32,593 nucleotides of DNA from an uncultured Clostridia bacterium (GTDB taxonomy: Bacteria > Bacillota > Clostridia > Christensenellales > UBA1242), in contig CALCEI010000048.1 in the NCBI GenBank assembly GCA_937900575.1, positions 1-32,593 on the forward strand, given 5' to 3'. Positions 1 through 8,847 of this stretch are shown piece after piece; position 1 is the first letter of the stretch, and every line of letters begins with the position of its first letter. The notes below the pieces were generated by a model. The model was given only the letters and a program-made list of their open reading frames with translations, was not told where the DNA came from and did no database searches. The position numbers were made by a program, and so were the translations under genes.

Positions 1-624
1 GTTCACATTGTCATGCATACTATGCAGACGCAGAAGGTACTACTCCAATTGCAAACTTGGAAGATTGGAAAGTTGGCGATGGTAAAATTGACAAATTAAG
101 CCACGACTTACAACCTGTTGAAGGCAAAGAACCAACATGTACATCTTATGGTTGGAAAGATTACTACGAATGTTCACATTGTCATGCATACTATGCAGAC
201 GCAACAGGTACTACTCCAATTGCAAACTTGGAAGCTTGGAAAGTTGGCGCTGGCAGAATTAATGCACTTGGTCACAACTTAACAAAAGTTGACGGACAAC
301 CTGCAACATGTACAACAGACGGCTGGAAAGATTACTATGAATGTTCTGTATGTCAAGCTCACTTTGAAGATGCAGACGGCGAAACTGAAATTACAGATTT
401 GGCTGCTTGGAAAGTTGGTGCTGGTAAACTTGAAAAATTAGGTCACCACTTAACAAAAGTAAACGGACGAGCTGCAACATGTACAGCAGATGGCTGGAAA
501 AATTACTATGAATGTTCTGTATGCCAAGCTCACTTTGAAGATGCAGCCGGCGAAACAGAAATTGCAGATTTGGCTGCTTGGAAAGTTGGCGCAGGTAAAC
601 TTGCAAAATTAGGACACGATTATG
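1..624 (+). repeat. Tandem 171-nt repeats inside the surface protein gene
   Basis: Copies begin at 1, 172, 343 and 514, each offset exactly 171 nt (57 codons). The first two share the Cys-His-Cys-His variant and the last two a Ser-Val-Cys-Gln variant, so duplication occurred at least twice. The last copy diverges after about base 624. Confidence 0.9.
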
Positions 625-1541
625 CTGACAGCGTTGAATATACATGGAGCAAAGACAAAACTGAATGTATTGCAAAAGCACATTGCAACAGATGTGGTCA
701 CGAAGATGAAGAAAAAGCAAGCATTGCTGATGGCTCAGTAAAAATTGAAGGTTTATACTTCGTTGCTACATTCGAAAATGAAGTGTTTGAAGAACAACGC
801 ATTTTGTTGTTGAATCAAGGCGAAATGATTGCAGTTGCAGCATGTGCAGCAGTAATCCTTGGTTGCTTGATTGCTGGAATTGTGGCTGGTGTAAATTCAT
901 CTAAAAAACCAAAATTAAGCAAGAAAGCAAAAGCAGAAGCAAAGGCACAAGCAAAAGCTGATAAGAAAGCTAAAGCCGAAGCTAAGGCACAAGCAAAAGC
1001 TGATAAAAAAGCTAAAGCAGAAGCTAAAAAACAAGCTGATGCTGAAAAGAAAGCTAAAGCCGAAGCTGAAAAGAAAGCTAAAGCCGATGCAAAAGCAAAG
1101 GCAGAATCAGAAAAACAAGCAAAGGCAGAAAATAAAACTAAAGAAGAAAAACGTGCAGAAGCCGAAGCTAAAAAACAAGCCAAAAAAGAAGAACAAGAAA
1201 GAAAGAAAGCCGAAGCTAAAGAAAGGGCCGAAGCAAAGAAAGAAGAAAAAGAAAGGAAAAAAGCTGAAGCAAAAGAAAAAGCTGAAGCAAAGAAAAGAGA
1301 AAAAGCTGAAAAGAAGGCAAATGGTAATCAACTTGAAGAAGACGAAAGTGTAAAAGGAAATATGAATGCTCTTATGAAAGAACGTTTACAATCCGAAATT
1401 AGAGTTGAAAGACTTAAACAAATCTCTGAATCCTTAAAGAAAGCAAAAACAGAAAACCCTGAAGCAGCAAAGGAAAGAATTAATCTTGCAAAAGAAAAAT
1501 TGGCTGAATTAAAATCTAATAAATTCACAAAAAAGAAATAG
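1..1541 (+). CDS. Repeat-containing surface membrane protein with Lys/Ala/Glu-rich tail (5' truncated)
   Basis: The frame is open from base 3, so the N-terminus is missing. The visible part has four copies of a 57-residue module (first copy partial) containing CxxC pairs, a YYEC motif, a Trp-Lys-Val-Gly stretch and a conserved Gly-His, followed by a diverged Cys/His segment (CNRCGH). Such Cys-paired modules occur in large surface proteins of gut Bacillota. One hydrophobic segment follows (about bases 826-894), then roughly 210 residues very rich in Lys, Ala and Glu, predicted to be a long charged helix or coiled coil. By the positive-inside rule the repeats should be outside and the tail inside the cell. 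There is no LPXTG motif. A terminator follows the stop. I do not recognise the whole protein; a surface or adhesion role is inference. Confidence 0.75.
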   Translation, partial: SHCHAYYADAEGTTPIANLEDWKVGDGKIDKLSHDLQPVEGKEPTCTSYGWKDYYECSHCHAYYADATGTTPIANLEAWKVGAGRINALGHNLTKVDGQPATCTTDGWKDYYECSVCQAHFEDADGETEITDLAAWKVGAGKLEKLGHHLTKVNGRAATCTADGWKNYYECSVCQAHFEDAAGETEIADLAAWKVGAGKLAKLGHDYADSVEYTWSKDKTECIAKAHCNRCGHEDEEKASIADGSVKIEGLYFVATFENEVFEEQRILLLNQGEMIAVAACAAVILGCLIAGIVAGVNSSKKPKLSKKAKAEAKAQAKADKKAKAEAKAQAKADKKAKAEAKKQADAEKKAKAEAEKKAKADAKAKAESEKQAKAENKTKEEKRAEAEAKKQAKKEEQERKKAEAKERAEAKKEEKERKKAEAKEKAEAKKREKAEKKANGNQLEEDESVKGNMNALMKERLQSEIRVERLKQISESLKKAKTENPEAAKERINLAKEKLAELKSNKFTKKK

Positions 1542-1552
1542 ATTTCAAAAAG

Positions 1553-1578
1553 CTCTAACCACAAGGTTGGAGTTTTTT
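1553..1578 (+). terminator. Intrinsic terminator after the surface protein gene
   Basis: An 8-bp stem (CTCTAACC with GGTTGGAG, one G-T pair) and 4-nt loop are followed by six T residues, 11 nt after the stop codon. Confidence 0.85.
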
Positions 1579-1627
1579 GTTGCAAAAATAATATATTTTA
1601 TTTAATACATATTATTAAATTATATGT

Positions 1628-1633
1628 TATAAT
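1628..1633 (+). promoter_or_regulatory. -10 box of the carboxylesterase gene
   Basis: A perfect TATAAT lies 24 nt before the ATG at 1658, with an AAGGAG ribosome binding site between them. No good -35 box is seen; the -35 area is occupied by an AT-rich inverted repeat (1600-1620). Confidence 0.55.
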
Positions 1634-1657
1634 ACTTTTAATATATAAGGAGAAAAT

Positions 1658-3358
1658 ATGAAAACTGTTGATTCAATTTACAGAACAAAAGCACAGTGGC
1701 AAAAAAGATACACTCTGCCAGAAATTGGAACAAATGAAGAACTTAAAAAGATTCCTGCAAAAAGGCCTTACGTAACCTGCCAAAACGGTACGTTTGTAGG
1801 AAATGTTGAAGACGATGTGAATGTGTGGAAAGGCATACCTTTTGCAGAACAACCTGTTGGTAAATTAAGGTTTGCAAAAGCACAAGAACCAAAACGTTCC
1901 AACAAGATTTTTGATGCAACTTATTTTGGAAAAAGCTGTTTGCAAAGTTGGGACGAACATGAACTTGCATCTCAATATGCACAAGGCGAAGATTGCTTGT
2001 GCTTAAACGTTTGGAGCAATGCAAAAAACAAAAATAAAAAGAAACCTGTTTTGGTCTATATTCATGGCGGTGGTTGGATTTCTGGTGGAAGTTCTGACCC
2101 ACTTTATGACGGCTTTAACTTTGCACATTATAACCCAGACGTGATTGTTGTTACAATAACCTATCGCTTTGGCTTTATGGGACTTATTAACCTTTCCAGC
2201 TTTAAAGATAGCAAGGCATATTCAACATCTGTAAGTAATGCAACTTTGGACCAAATTCAAGCATTACGTTGGATAAACAAAAACATTAAATATTTTGGTG
2301 GAAATCCAAAAAATGTTACAATCTGTGGTGAATCTGCTGGTGGTGGTTCAGTTTCCATTTTGTGCACAATAAAAGAAGCACGCAAGTATTTTTGCAAAGC
2401 AATTCCAATGAGTGGTGGTTGCAACCAACTTAACACCATTGAACAATCTAAAGTTCTGCCAAACGCAATACGCAACCCAGAAGTTGCTGTTGAAGGGAAA
2501 ACCCCTGCAATTCGCAATGCAATAAGTGTAAGTGATTTGCAAAAAGTTCCTTTTGAACAATTGGCAAACTGGTGGAACAAAAACTACTCTGTTATTCACA
2601 ACTTGGTTGTTGGCGATGGCAAAGTTGTGCCAAAAGACCCATATAAACAATGGCGCAATGGCAACATAAGTGATATTACGGTTATGCAAGGGCACACAAG
2701 CAACGAGTTTGAATATTACCTTTGTTTGTTTGGTTTTAATGAACCTTTCTTTGATACTCTTTGTAAAGTGTGCAGTGAAATGGTTGCAAAAAGTGGCAAC
2801 AGAAAATATAAAAAGGCCTATGAGGAATATATTAAACAAGTTAAAAAACTTGGATATACCACAGAACAAGAATTGAACCGTGAATATATGGACGACTACT
2901 CTCTTTGCTCCGGCAACATTTATCAAGCCTATACTCACAGCAAATGTGGTGGAAAAGAATTCTGCTACGTGTTTGACAAAAGTTATGACGGCGAACTTGA
3001 ACGTATTGGCGCTGCACATGCTGTGGATTGTTTCTATCTGTTTGGTAACTTTGACGGCAAATGTGCTTACGGCGATAAGGACGAAGTTGAACTTTCAAGA
3101 AAATTCCAAAAAATGATTGCTGCATTCTGCGCAACCGGCGACCCTTCAATTGAAAATCTTAAATGGAAACCATACAACATCAAAAAAGGCTACCAAATGA
3201 TTATTAATGATAAAACTCACTTGGAAAAAGGATATCAACTTGCAAAAACAAAAGCAATAATCAAAATGGTTGAATCTAATGCAAAATATAGATATATCCT
3301 TAACTTTGCAGATTTAATTCCGGCAACACAAAAAGCCATGGAAGAACAACAAAAATAA
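1658..3358 (+). CDS. Type B carboxylesterase (alpha/beta hydrolase)
   Basis: A serine esterase of the carboxylesterase/cholinesterase family (PnbA-like), expected to hydrolyse carboxylic esters. Visible landmarks are the oxyanion-hole motif HGGGW (residues 136-140), EDCLCLNVW (111-119), the nucleophile elbow GESAGG with Ser226, a candidate acid Glu350 and a candidate His454 in GAAHAVD. All three catalytic residues appear in the family order, and the length of 566 aa is normal. There is no signal peptide, so it should be cytoplasmic. The start has AAGGAG 6 nt upstream. The gene stands alone between terminators. The natural substrate cannot be told. Confidence 0.9.
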   Translation: MKTVDSIYRTKAQWQKRYTLPEIGTNEELKKIPAKRPYVTCQNGTFVGNVEDDVNVWKGIPFAEQPVGKLRFAKAQEPKRSNKIFDATYFGKSCLQSWDEHELASQYAQGEDCLCLNVWSNAKNKNKKKPVLVYIHGGGWISGGSSDPLYDGFNFAHYNPDVIVVTITYRFGFMGLINLSSFKDSKAYSTSVSNATLDQIQALRWINKNIKYFGGNPKNVTICGESAGGGSVSILCTIKEARKYFCKAIPMSGGCNQLNTIEQSKVLPNAIRNPEVAVEGKTPAIRNAISVSDLQKVPFEQLANWWNKNYSVIHNLVVGDGKVVPKDPYKQWRNGNISDITVMQGHTSNEFEYYLCLFGFNEPFFDTLCKVCSEMVAKSGNRKYKKAYEEYIKQVKKLGYTTEQELNREYMDDYSLCSGNIYQAYTHSKCGGKEFCYVFDKSYDGELERIGAAHAVDCFYLFGNFDGKCAYGDKDEVELSRKFQKMIAAFCATGDPSIENLKWKPYNIKKGYQMIINDKTHLEKGYQLAKTKAIIKMVESNAKYRYILNFADLIPATQKAMEEQQK

Positions 3359-3370
3359 GGCAATAAAAAA

Positions 3371-3397
3371 CTCTAACAAATTACGTTAGGGTTTTTT
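3371..3397. terminator. Bidirectional terminator between convergent genes
   Basis: The stem CTCTAAC/GTTAGGG has a 7-nt loop and is flanked by A residues on the left and six T residues on the right, so it can end transcription of both the esterase gene (+) and the lipoprotein gene (-). Confidence 0.85.
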
Positions 3398-3404
3398 GTT
3401 AAAA

Positions 3405-6077
3405 TTAAAGGTTATAATTGTTGACTTCGTCAGCATAAAAAGCGACATAACCGTTACCTTCATCACCCTTGGTAAGTTCTAACGTGCTGTAATTTTCAAC
3501 AGTTTTCAAATTTTCACAATCAAAGAATGCTCCATCTTTAATTTCTGTTATGCTTTGTGGTATCGTTATTTCAGTAATGGCCGTTCCGTAGAAGGTCTCT
3601 ATTTCAATCACTTCAATGCTTGGATAATCACCAAAAGTTACGGATTCAAGATTTTTGCAATTCTTAAACACCTTTTCGCCAATGACTGTTACTGTGTTTG
3701 GAATTGCAATTGATGTTAAACCACTGCCAAAGAATGCTCCATATTTAATTTCTTCTATGTTTTCTGGAATTACAATTCGTGTAAGTTTTGTACAACTTTC
3801 AAAAATTTCTGCTTCAAGTGTCTTGATGCCTGTGCCAAGTGTTACAGATTCAAGTGGGCAATATCTAAACACCATATTTGCAAGTCTTGTTACAGAATTT
3901 GGAATTACAATTGACGTTAAACCACTGCCTTGGAAAGTACATTGTTCAATTGTTTCAAGTCCTTCATTAAGTATTGCAGTTTTCAAGTTGGAACAGTCAA
4001 TAAATGCTTGTTGCTTAAGAATTTTTACAGAACTTGGTAATTTTATGCTTTCAAGTGCAATACATTCATAAAATGCATCTGCTTCAATTGTTTCAAGACC
4101 TTCCTTCAATGTTACAGATTTAAGTTGTTTGCAATTCCTAAATGCTCTATAAGAAATTGTTTTTACTTTGTTGCCAAGAAATTCCACAGATTCTATTTGT
4201 GTTTCTGCAAAAGCAGTATGACCAATTGATGTGCAATTTGCGTTTATAACAACATCTTTAACTGATTTGTCTTCCAAACCAACAGCAATCATTTCTTCGT
4301 CATAACGCAAATATTTTACACCACTTATTATTTCGAACTCTGCTTTATAAATGTTATCCAAGTTATGCGCAAATTCATATTCTACTGAATCTTTTGTTAT
4401 TACCAAATCACTGAAATTATATAACGTTTTCAAATTTACGCAGTTTGCAAAGGCATTAACACCAATAAATTTTATATTTTTGGTGATATATACAGTACTA
4501 ATAAGGCTGTTAGATTGGAAACTTTGTTCTGCTATACCTGTGCAATCTTCAGCAAAGATGAGTTCTGATTTGCCAATATAATAACCAACTGCAATTTTTG
4601 TGTCTTTTCCAATTTTATAGATTATATCATCTTCCAAAATCTCGTCGGCATGAACAATTGTCCTTGCCTTACCGTCTAAATTGATTGATGTGTTGTTATA
4701 CATAAGTACAACCATTTCAGGATTAAATTCTCCTTGGATTTCATTAAGTGTGCTTGGAAGAACAAGTGTACGTAATTCTGCCTGCTCAAAAGTGTTTTCA
4801 TACATTGTTGTTGTGCCTGATGGCCATATAAAGTCGCGCGAATCTTTATCTGAAGAATATGAGATATACAATGAATCTTTAAATGCGCCAATGCCAATTT
4901 CTGTTACGTTTTCTCCACCAATAAGATTAACGTTTATTGCGCCCTTAAAGGCATAGTAACCAATTTTTCTTAAAGTTGATGGTGCACATATTGTGCAACG
5001 AGTAAGATTTTCAAAAGCCCTTTCACCAATCTCTGTGCAACCATCAATTAAGGTTATTTCGTTACCTTCAAATCCTTCAACTGGCCCATTTGCAATAAGA
5101 TTAATTCCGTATTCACAATAGTTAATATTGTCTTGAGTAAACCTCCTTGCCAAGCAAGCATACAAAGTTAAATCTTCTGTTATGTCTGGTGTAAGTTCGG
5201 TTACTTCTTCTATATACTTGGTGTCTTTATACCAACCTTCAAAACTATAACCTTCTTTAACTGCAGGCAAAAGGTTTTTGCTTTCTTGCCCACGATTGAA
5301 CGTTGTTGGATTGTTGTGTGCTGCATTATAGGTTACATATGTAATATTGAAATCGTGATGTTTCCAATGCACTGTAAGTGTCATTTCTTCTGACACGACG
5401 TCGTCATCAAAGTCCCACTTTAAGTCGTCTTTATACCAGCCTTCAACATCAAAAAATTCTTTTGTTGGTGCAGGTGTTGGGCATGATATTGTGCTACCTT
5501 TTTGTGCACGAATTGTTTCATATGTTCTGCCATCGTCCAATTCAAATGTAATTGTATAATATGGAAGTGGTGATGGTGTCCAATGTGCTGTAAGGGTTGT
5601 GTTCATTAAAACTACATCTTCGCTTAAGTTCCACTCTGTTTCGCCATTAAACCAACCTGCAAAATCATATTCTGCTTTAACCGGTGCAATTGGGCATGTT
5701 GCCTTTTCGCCACCCAAAACATCAACAACTTGATTTTCCGTAACGCCGTTATCATAAACAAAGGTTACTTGAAGTTCTTTTGGTACCCAATGTGCAGTAA
5801 GAGTTACATCGTCCATAACATGAACAAAATTAAAACCCCACTTAAAGTCGTCAATATACCAGCCATCAAATATGTAACCAACTTTGCTTGGGTCAGTTGG
5901 TTTTTGCAACAATTTGCCTTCTTCAACTTCTATTGTGCTATTTTCTGTGCCATTATCATAAACAAAAGTTACAGTATAAAAAATTGGTTCTTTATTGTTG
6001 CATGCAACAAAAAATGTTGAACATAAGCAAAGAACAAATAACAATGAAAATATCTTTAAAAAGTTTTTGCGCTTCAT
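3405..6077 (-). CDS. Large surface lipoprotein with InlB-type repeats and BspA-like leucine-rich repeats
   Basis: The 890-aa protein starts with a lipoprotein signal peptide (lipobox ending FVAC, Cys26). Residues about 33-308 hold four InlB B-repeat/Flg_new-type modules (VTFVYDNG ... GWY ... LTAHW). From about 330 to the end there are many BspA-type leucine-rich repeats (LRR_5), recognised by motifs such as IGERAF, LKSVTL, LESIKLPSSV and IGEKVFKNC. Such proteins are displayed on the cell surface and often bind host or bacterial ligands; a function in adhesion is family knowledge, not shown here. An AAGGAG site lies 7 nt before the ATG. The first InlB module closely matches that of the lipoprotein at 14710-15417. 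Confidence 0.88.
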   Translation of the reverse strand: MKRKNFLKIFSLLFVLCLCSTFFVACNNKEPIFYTVTFVYDNGTENSTIEVEEGKLLQKPTDPSKVGYIFDGWYIDDFKWGFNFVHVMDDVTLTAHWVPKELQVTFVYDNGVTENQVVDVLGGEKATCPIAPVKAEYDFAGWFNGETEWNLSEDVVLMNTTLTAHWTPSPLPYYTITFELDDGRTYETIRAQKGSTISCPTPAPTKEFFDVEGWYKDDLKWDFDDDVVSEEMTLTVHWKHHDFNITYVTYNAAHNNPTTFNRGQESKNLLPAVKEGYSFEGWYKDTKYIEEVTELTPDITEDLTLYACLARRFTQDNINYCEYGINLIANGPVEGFEGNEITLIDGCTEIGERAFENLTRCTICAPSTLRKIGYYAFKGAINVNLIGGENVTEIGIGAFKDSLYISYSSDKDSRDFIWPSGTTTMYENTFEQAELRTLVLPSTLNEIQGEFNPEMVVLMYNNTSINLDGKARTIVHADEILEDDIIYKIGKDTKIAVGYYIGKSELIFAEDCTGIAEQSFQSNSLISTVYITKNIKFIGVNAFANCVNLKTLYNFSDLVITKDSVEYEFAHNLDNIYKAEFEIISGVKYLRYDEEMIAVGLEDKSVKDVVINANCTSIGHTAFAETQIESVEFLGNKVKTISYRAFRNCKQLKSVTLKEGLETIEADAFYECIALESIKLPSSVKILKQQAFIDCSNLKTAILNEGLETIEQCTFQGSGLTSIVIPNSVTRLANMVFRYCPLESVTLGTGIKTLEAEIFESCTKLTRIVIPENIEEIKYGAFFGSGLTSIAIPNTVTVIGEKVFKNCKNLESVTFGDYPSIEVIEIETFYGTAITEITIPQSITEIKDGAFFDCENLKTVENYSTLELTKGDEGNGYVAFYADEVNNYNL

Positions 6078-6100
6078 AAATATCTCCTTAAATCAATAAT

Positions 6101-6131
6101 ATTATACCATATTAATGCAGTTTTGTCTCAA
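6101..6131 (-). promoter_or_regulatory. Promoter of the BspA-like lipoprotein gene
   Basis: On the minus strand a TATAAT (6106-6101) is preceded, after 19 nt, by TTGAGA (6131-6126). The -10 is convincing; the -35 is only fair. Confidence 0.5.
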
Positions 6132-6229
6132 TCTAATCCAAAATTTAATGTAAAAAACCTGTTGGAATAATACACAATTTTTCAACATTAAAAACAAAAA
6201 AACATTATGCAAAAAAATAAAGAATGTGG

Positions 6230-6235
6230 TATAAT
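6230..6235 (+). promoter_or_regulatory. Extended -10 placing transcription start at the ATG of the 6242 lipoprotein gene
   Basis: TGGTATAAT (6227-6235) is an extended -10 element. Only 6 nt separate it from ATG at 6242, which predicts a leaderless mRNA. No Shine-Dalgarno sequence is present. Confidence 0.6.
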
Positions 6236-6241
6236 AAAAAT

Positions 6242-7528
6242 ATGAAAATGAAAAAGTTATTATTTATATTATTAATTGTGCCTTTGTTGTTTGTTGGTTG
6301 TTGTCAACCAGAAAGTCCAAAAAACAAACTTTATTTGCCTGCAACAGAAAAGGTTTACTATTATGACGTAAATCCAGAAGGTTACTTGGCTTATTCCACA
6401 ACTTACACTTATGATGACGATTTGTTGGGCTACACTTTAACAAGAAATTGCTACGATGAAGAAGGCAACGGCGAACTTGTATGTGTGGACGTTGAAAGGT
6501 GGGAATACAACCAAAATTTTACTGCCTTAACTTATTATGAAAAGTCCACTGAAATTAGTGGCGAAAATGAATCTGTAAGTTTTAATAGAAAATATACCTT
6601 GACCTATGGCGACCATGGAAGTTACGTAAAAACCAGCTATGAATTCGACGAAACGGCCAATGACTATGTCTTTTACGAATCTAAAGCAGTGAACTATAAC
6701 AGCAAAAACTTGATTGTAAGTCAAACTACAACAAGGTGTGATTTTGAAAATGATTCCAAGACGTATGAAAGTGACAAAATAACTTATGAATACAACGAAG
6801 TTGATTCAATTTCAATTGTAAAATATTATGAAGATAACGGCTCTGCTGACCACAAATTGATTTTGATTGCTAAAGACAGTTATGATTACAACAATAACAA
6901 AGTTATTTGCTATAGTTACATTTGGGACGAAGACTTTGAAGATTGGGTTGAAGATTGCCACAGCGAAACATCATTCAAAACCGAAAATAACATAACTTAC
7001 GAAACGGAAGATGTGTACTTTGGTGAAAATTATCACAATCAATTCATAATTGGAAAAGATGCCTTTGGTAACATTGTACACGACGAAACAATATACCGTC
7101 AACCTGCACCAGCAATTTCTGAAGCGCATAAATCAATTTTTGAAGCAAACCAAAATGGTGTTTTAACCAAATACACCAAATCTAATTGGGACGTAGACGA
7201 AGAACAATATGTTGAAGAAAAAAGAGTTTCCACAACATTAGACAACAACGGTTTGATTGCCACATGCAAACATGAAGAATATAATGAACGTACAAGTAAG
7301 TTTAAAGACAGCATTTTGTATTCCTACAATTATAACAGCAACAAACAACTTGTAACTTATACAAGCGATGAATATACCTCTTCTGGCACACTTAACCGTG
7401 TTGCTAAATACGAATACACGTATACAGACCTTGTAAATGATAAATTGTATTCACACATGGAAACATTTATCCCTGCATATATGTATGCTTTGGACGAATT
7501 ATATCAAGGCCCAGATTATATCTTTTAA
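6242..7528 (+). CDS. Lipoprotein with beta-rich YD-like repeats, function unknown
   Basis: I place the start at ATG 6242, because the longer frame from 6224 would begin upstream of the -10 box. The protein then opens with a compact lipoprotein signal (LLFVG-C, Cys20). The remaining ~400 residues are acidic, rich in Tyr, Asp, Asn and Thr, with recurring patterns of the type Y-x-Y-(N/D)-x-(N/D) followed by a hydrophobic strand, reminiscent of YD-type beta repeats. No enzyme motif is visible. It is probably anchored to the outer face of the membrane. A terminator follows at 7547. The family assignment is open. Confidence 0.75.
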   Translation: MKMKKLLFILLIVPLLFVGCCQPESPKNKLYLPATEKVYYYDVNPEGYLAYSTTYTYDDDLLGYTLTRNCYDEEGNGELVCVDVERWEYNQNFTALTYYEKSTEISGENESVSFNRKYTLTYGDHGSYVKTSYEFDETANDYVFYESKAVNYNSKNLIVSQTTTRCDFENDSKTYESDKITYEYNEVDSISIVKYYEDNGSADHKLILIAKDSYDYNNNKVICYSYIWDEDFEDWVEDCHSETSFKTENNITYETEDVYFGENYHNQFIIGKDAFGNIVHDETIYRQPAPAISEAHKSIFEANQNGVLTKYTKSNWDVDEEQYVEEKRVSTTLDNNGLIATCKHEEYNERTSKFKDSILYSYNYNSNKQLVTYTSDEYTSSGTLNRVAKYEYTYTDLVNDKLYSHMETFIPAYMYALDELYQGPDYIF

Positions 7529-7546
7529 TTAACGCAACAAAAAACT

Positions 7547-7568
7547 CCAACCAAACGGTTGGTTTTTT
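7547..7568 (+). terminator. Intrinsic terminator after the YD-like lipoprotein gene
   Basis: The stem CCAACC/GGTTGG has an AAAC loop and is followed by six T residues. Confidence 0.8.
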
Positions 7569-7639
7569 GTTTAACACCTGACAATTACATGCAAAATTTA
7601 ATTTTGTGTGTTATAATCAAATAGTATTAAGGTTGTTAA

Positions 7640-8314
7640 ATGCAAAACAAGTATAAAAATATTTTAATAATTGGTTTAGGCTTGATTGTATCTTTCGGTC
7701 TGGGCATCATTTTTAATGATTATTTTGTTGGACCATTAACTTTGTGTTTTGGTTTTCTCAGTGCATATTACATGGCCGCTGGTAAATGGCAAAATTATAT
7801 TTTTGGCATATTGTTCAGCATAATATATTCATATGATTGCTGTGTAAATCACCTATACGGCTTTGCAATTTTTACAGCCCTTGTTTATACCCCACTACAA
7901 ATTGTTGGAATTGTTAATTGGATAAAGCATAAGAATAATGAAGAAGTTACCATGCAAAGTTTGAAATGGAAAAAAGCAAGTCTTCTTTGCGTTGGTATTA
8001 TATTAGTAAGTTTGTTAATCTCTTACCTGCTTTCACTTATTCCAACACAAGAATTGCCCTTGATGGATAGTTTTAGTCAAATAATAAACATTTCGGCTGT
8101 TGTGTTGGTAAGTTTAAGATTTAGAGAATCTTGGTATTTATTTCTATTAAATAGTGCAATGGATTTTTCTATTTGGATTGTTAAACTTTGTACAAATTCA
8201 ATTCATATTGAACTTATCCTTATAACTTCTGTTATGTATTTAATAATGAATCTTATTGGACTTATTAAATGGATAAAAATTGAAAAATTGCAAAAACAAT
8301 CACAAATTTCTTAA
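7640..8314 (+). CDS. pnuC: PnuC-like nicotinamide riboside/mononucleotide transporter
   Basis: A 224-aa polytopic membrane protein with about seven hydrophobic segments. The overall pattern fits the PnuC family, which takes up NAD precursors: a mid-protein YTPLQIVGIVNWIKHK segment (PxQxxGxxxW), then a C-terminal LRFRESWYLFLLNSAMDFSIWI segment, and a final short charged tail. The match is by pattern, so substrate is not certain. A TATAAT at about 7612 and a weak AAGG site precede the ATG. A Nudix hydrolase gene starts 13 nt after its stop, so the two form an operon; a Nudix partner is common near NAD-precursor transporters. Confidence 0.65.
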   Translation: MQNKYKNILIIGLGLIVSFGLGIIFNDYFVGPLTLCFGFLSAYYMAAGKWQNYIFGILFSIIYSYDCCVNHLYGFAIFTALVYTPLQIVGIVNWIKHKNNEEVTMQSLKWKKASLLCVGIILVSLLISYLLSLIPTQELPLMDSFSQIINISAVVLVSLRFRESWYLFLLNSAMDFSIWIVKLCTNSIHIELILITSVMYLIMNLIGLIKWIKIEKLQKQSQIS

Positions 8315-8327
8315 AGGAGAAAATAAA

Positions 8328-8804
8328 ATGGATATAGAAATTAAAAATAAACAAGGCAAATTCAACTTCCGTGTTTGCGGAATTATTAAAAAAGAAAACA
8401 AATTTTTAATTCAAAAAATTGAGGGTAATGATTTTTATTGTTTGGCAGGTGGACATGTTGAACTTGGCGAAGATACTTTAACTGCCCTTAGGCGCGAAAT
8501 GAAGGAAGAAGTTGACGTAACCACGAAAAATGAAAAACTTTTGGTTGTTATGGAAAACTTTTTTTCGGATAACACTGCAAAAACTTTTCATGAACTTGGT
8601 TTTTACTATGTTGTTGAAACACAAGAAAATTTACCTTTAACCGATTATAGTGTGGAAGAAAATGATAAGGGCGTAATGAAACATTTGGAATTTAAGTGGG
8701 TTACAAAAGAAGAATTTAAAAACATAGATTTCCGCCCAACTGCAATAAAAGACGTTTTGCTTAACAACTCCACTGCCCCACAACACATAATTTGTAAAGA
8801 ATAA
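8328..8804 (+). CDS. Nudix hydrolase
   Basis: A 158-aa Nudix family enzyme that should cleave a nucleoside diphosphate linked to another moiety. The Nudix box is clear: GGHVELGEDTLTAL followed by RREMKEEVD, fitting GX5EX7REX2EEX with Asp in place of the final Gly. The start is set at ATG 8328 by a strong AAAGGAG site 8 nt upstream; the open frame extends farther but overlaps the preceding gene without a site. It is the second gene after the PnuC-like transporter, which suggests but does not prove a substrate such as ADP-ribose, NADH or a modified nucleotide. Confidence 0.88.
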   Translation: MDIEIKNKQGKFNFRVCGIIKKENKFLIQKIEGNDFYCLAGGHVELGEDTLTALRREMKEEVDVTTKNEKLLVVMENFFSDNTAKTFHELGFYYVVETQENLPLTDYSVEENDKGVMKHLEFKWVTKEEFKNIDFRPTAIKDVLLNNSTAPQHIICKE

Positions 8805-8815
8805 TTTGCAACAAA

Positions 8816-8844
8816 AAAATCTAACCAAATTGGTTAGATTTTTT
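8816..8844. terminator. Bidirectional terminator between Nudix gene and lipoprotein gene
   Basis: The stem ATCTAACC/GGTTAGAT has a short loop, flanked by seven A residues on the left and six T residues on the right, between convergent genes. Confidence 0.85.
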
Positions 8845-8847
8845 GTG

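Noticed and set aside
1..624. Regular repeats as a possible CRISPR array
   Set aside because: Repeats are 171 nt, in frame, without spacers, and encode protein.
815..1183. Minus-strand open frame opposite the Lys/Ala/Glu tail (and plus-strand frame 1039-1353)
   Set aside because: They mirror the low-complexity repeats of the real gene, with Ala/Ser/Phe or Lys-only composition and no ribosome binding site.
2348..3019. 223-codon minus-strand frame inside the carboxylesterase gene
   Set aside because: The esterase on the other strand has all family motifs; the frame has no motif or start signal.
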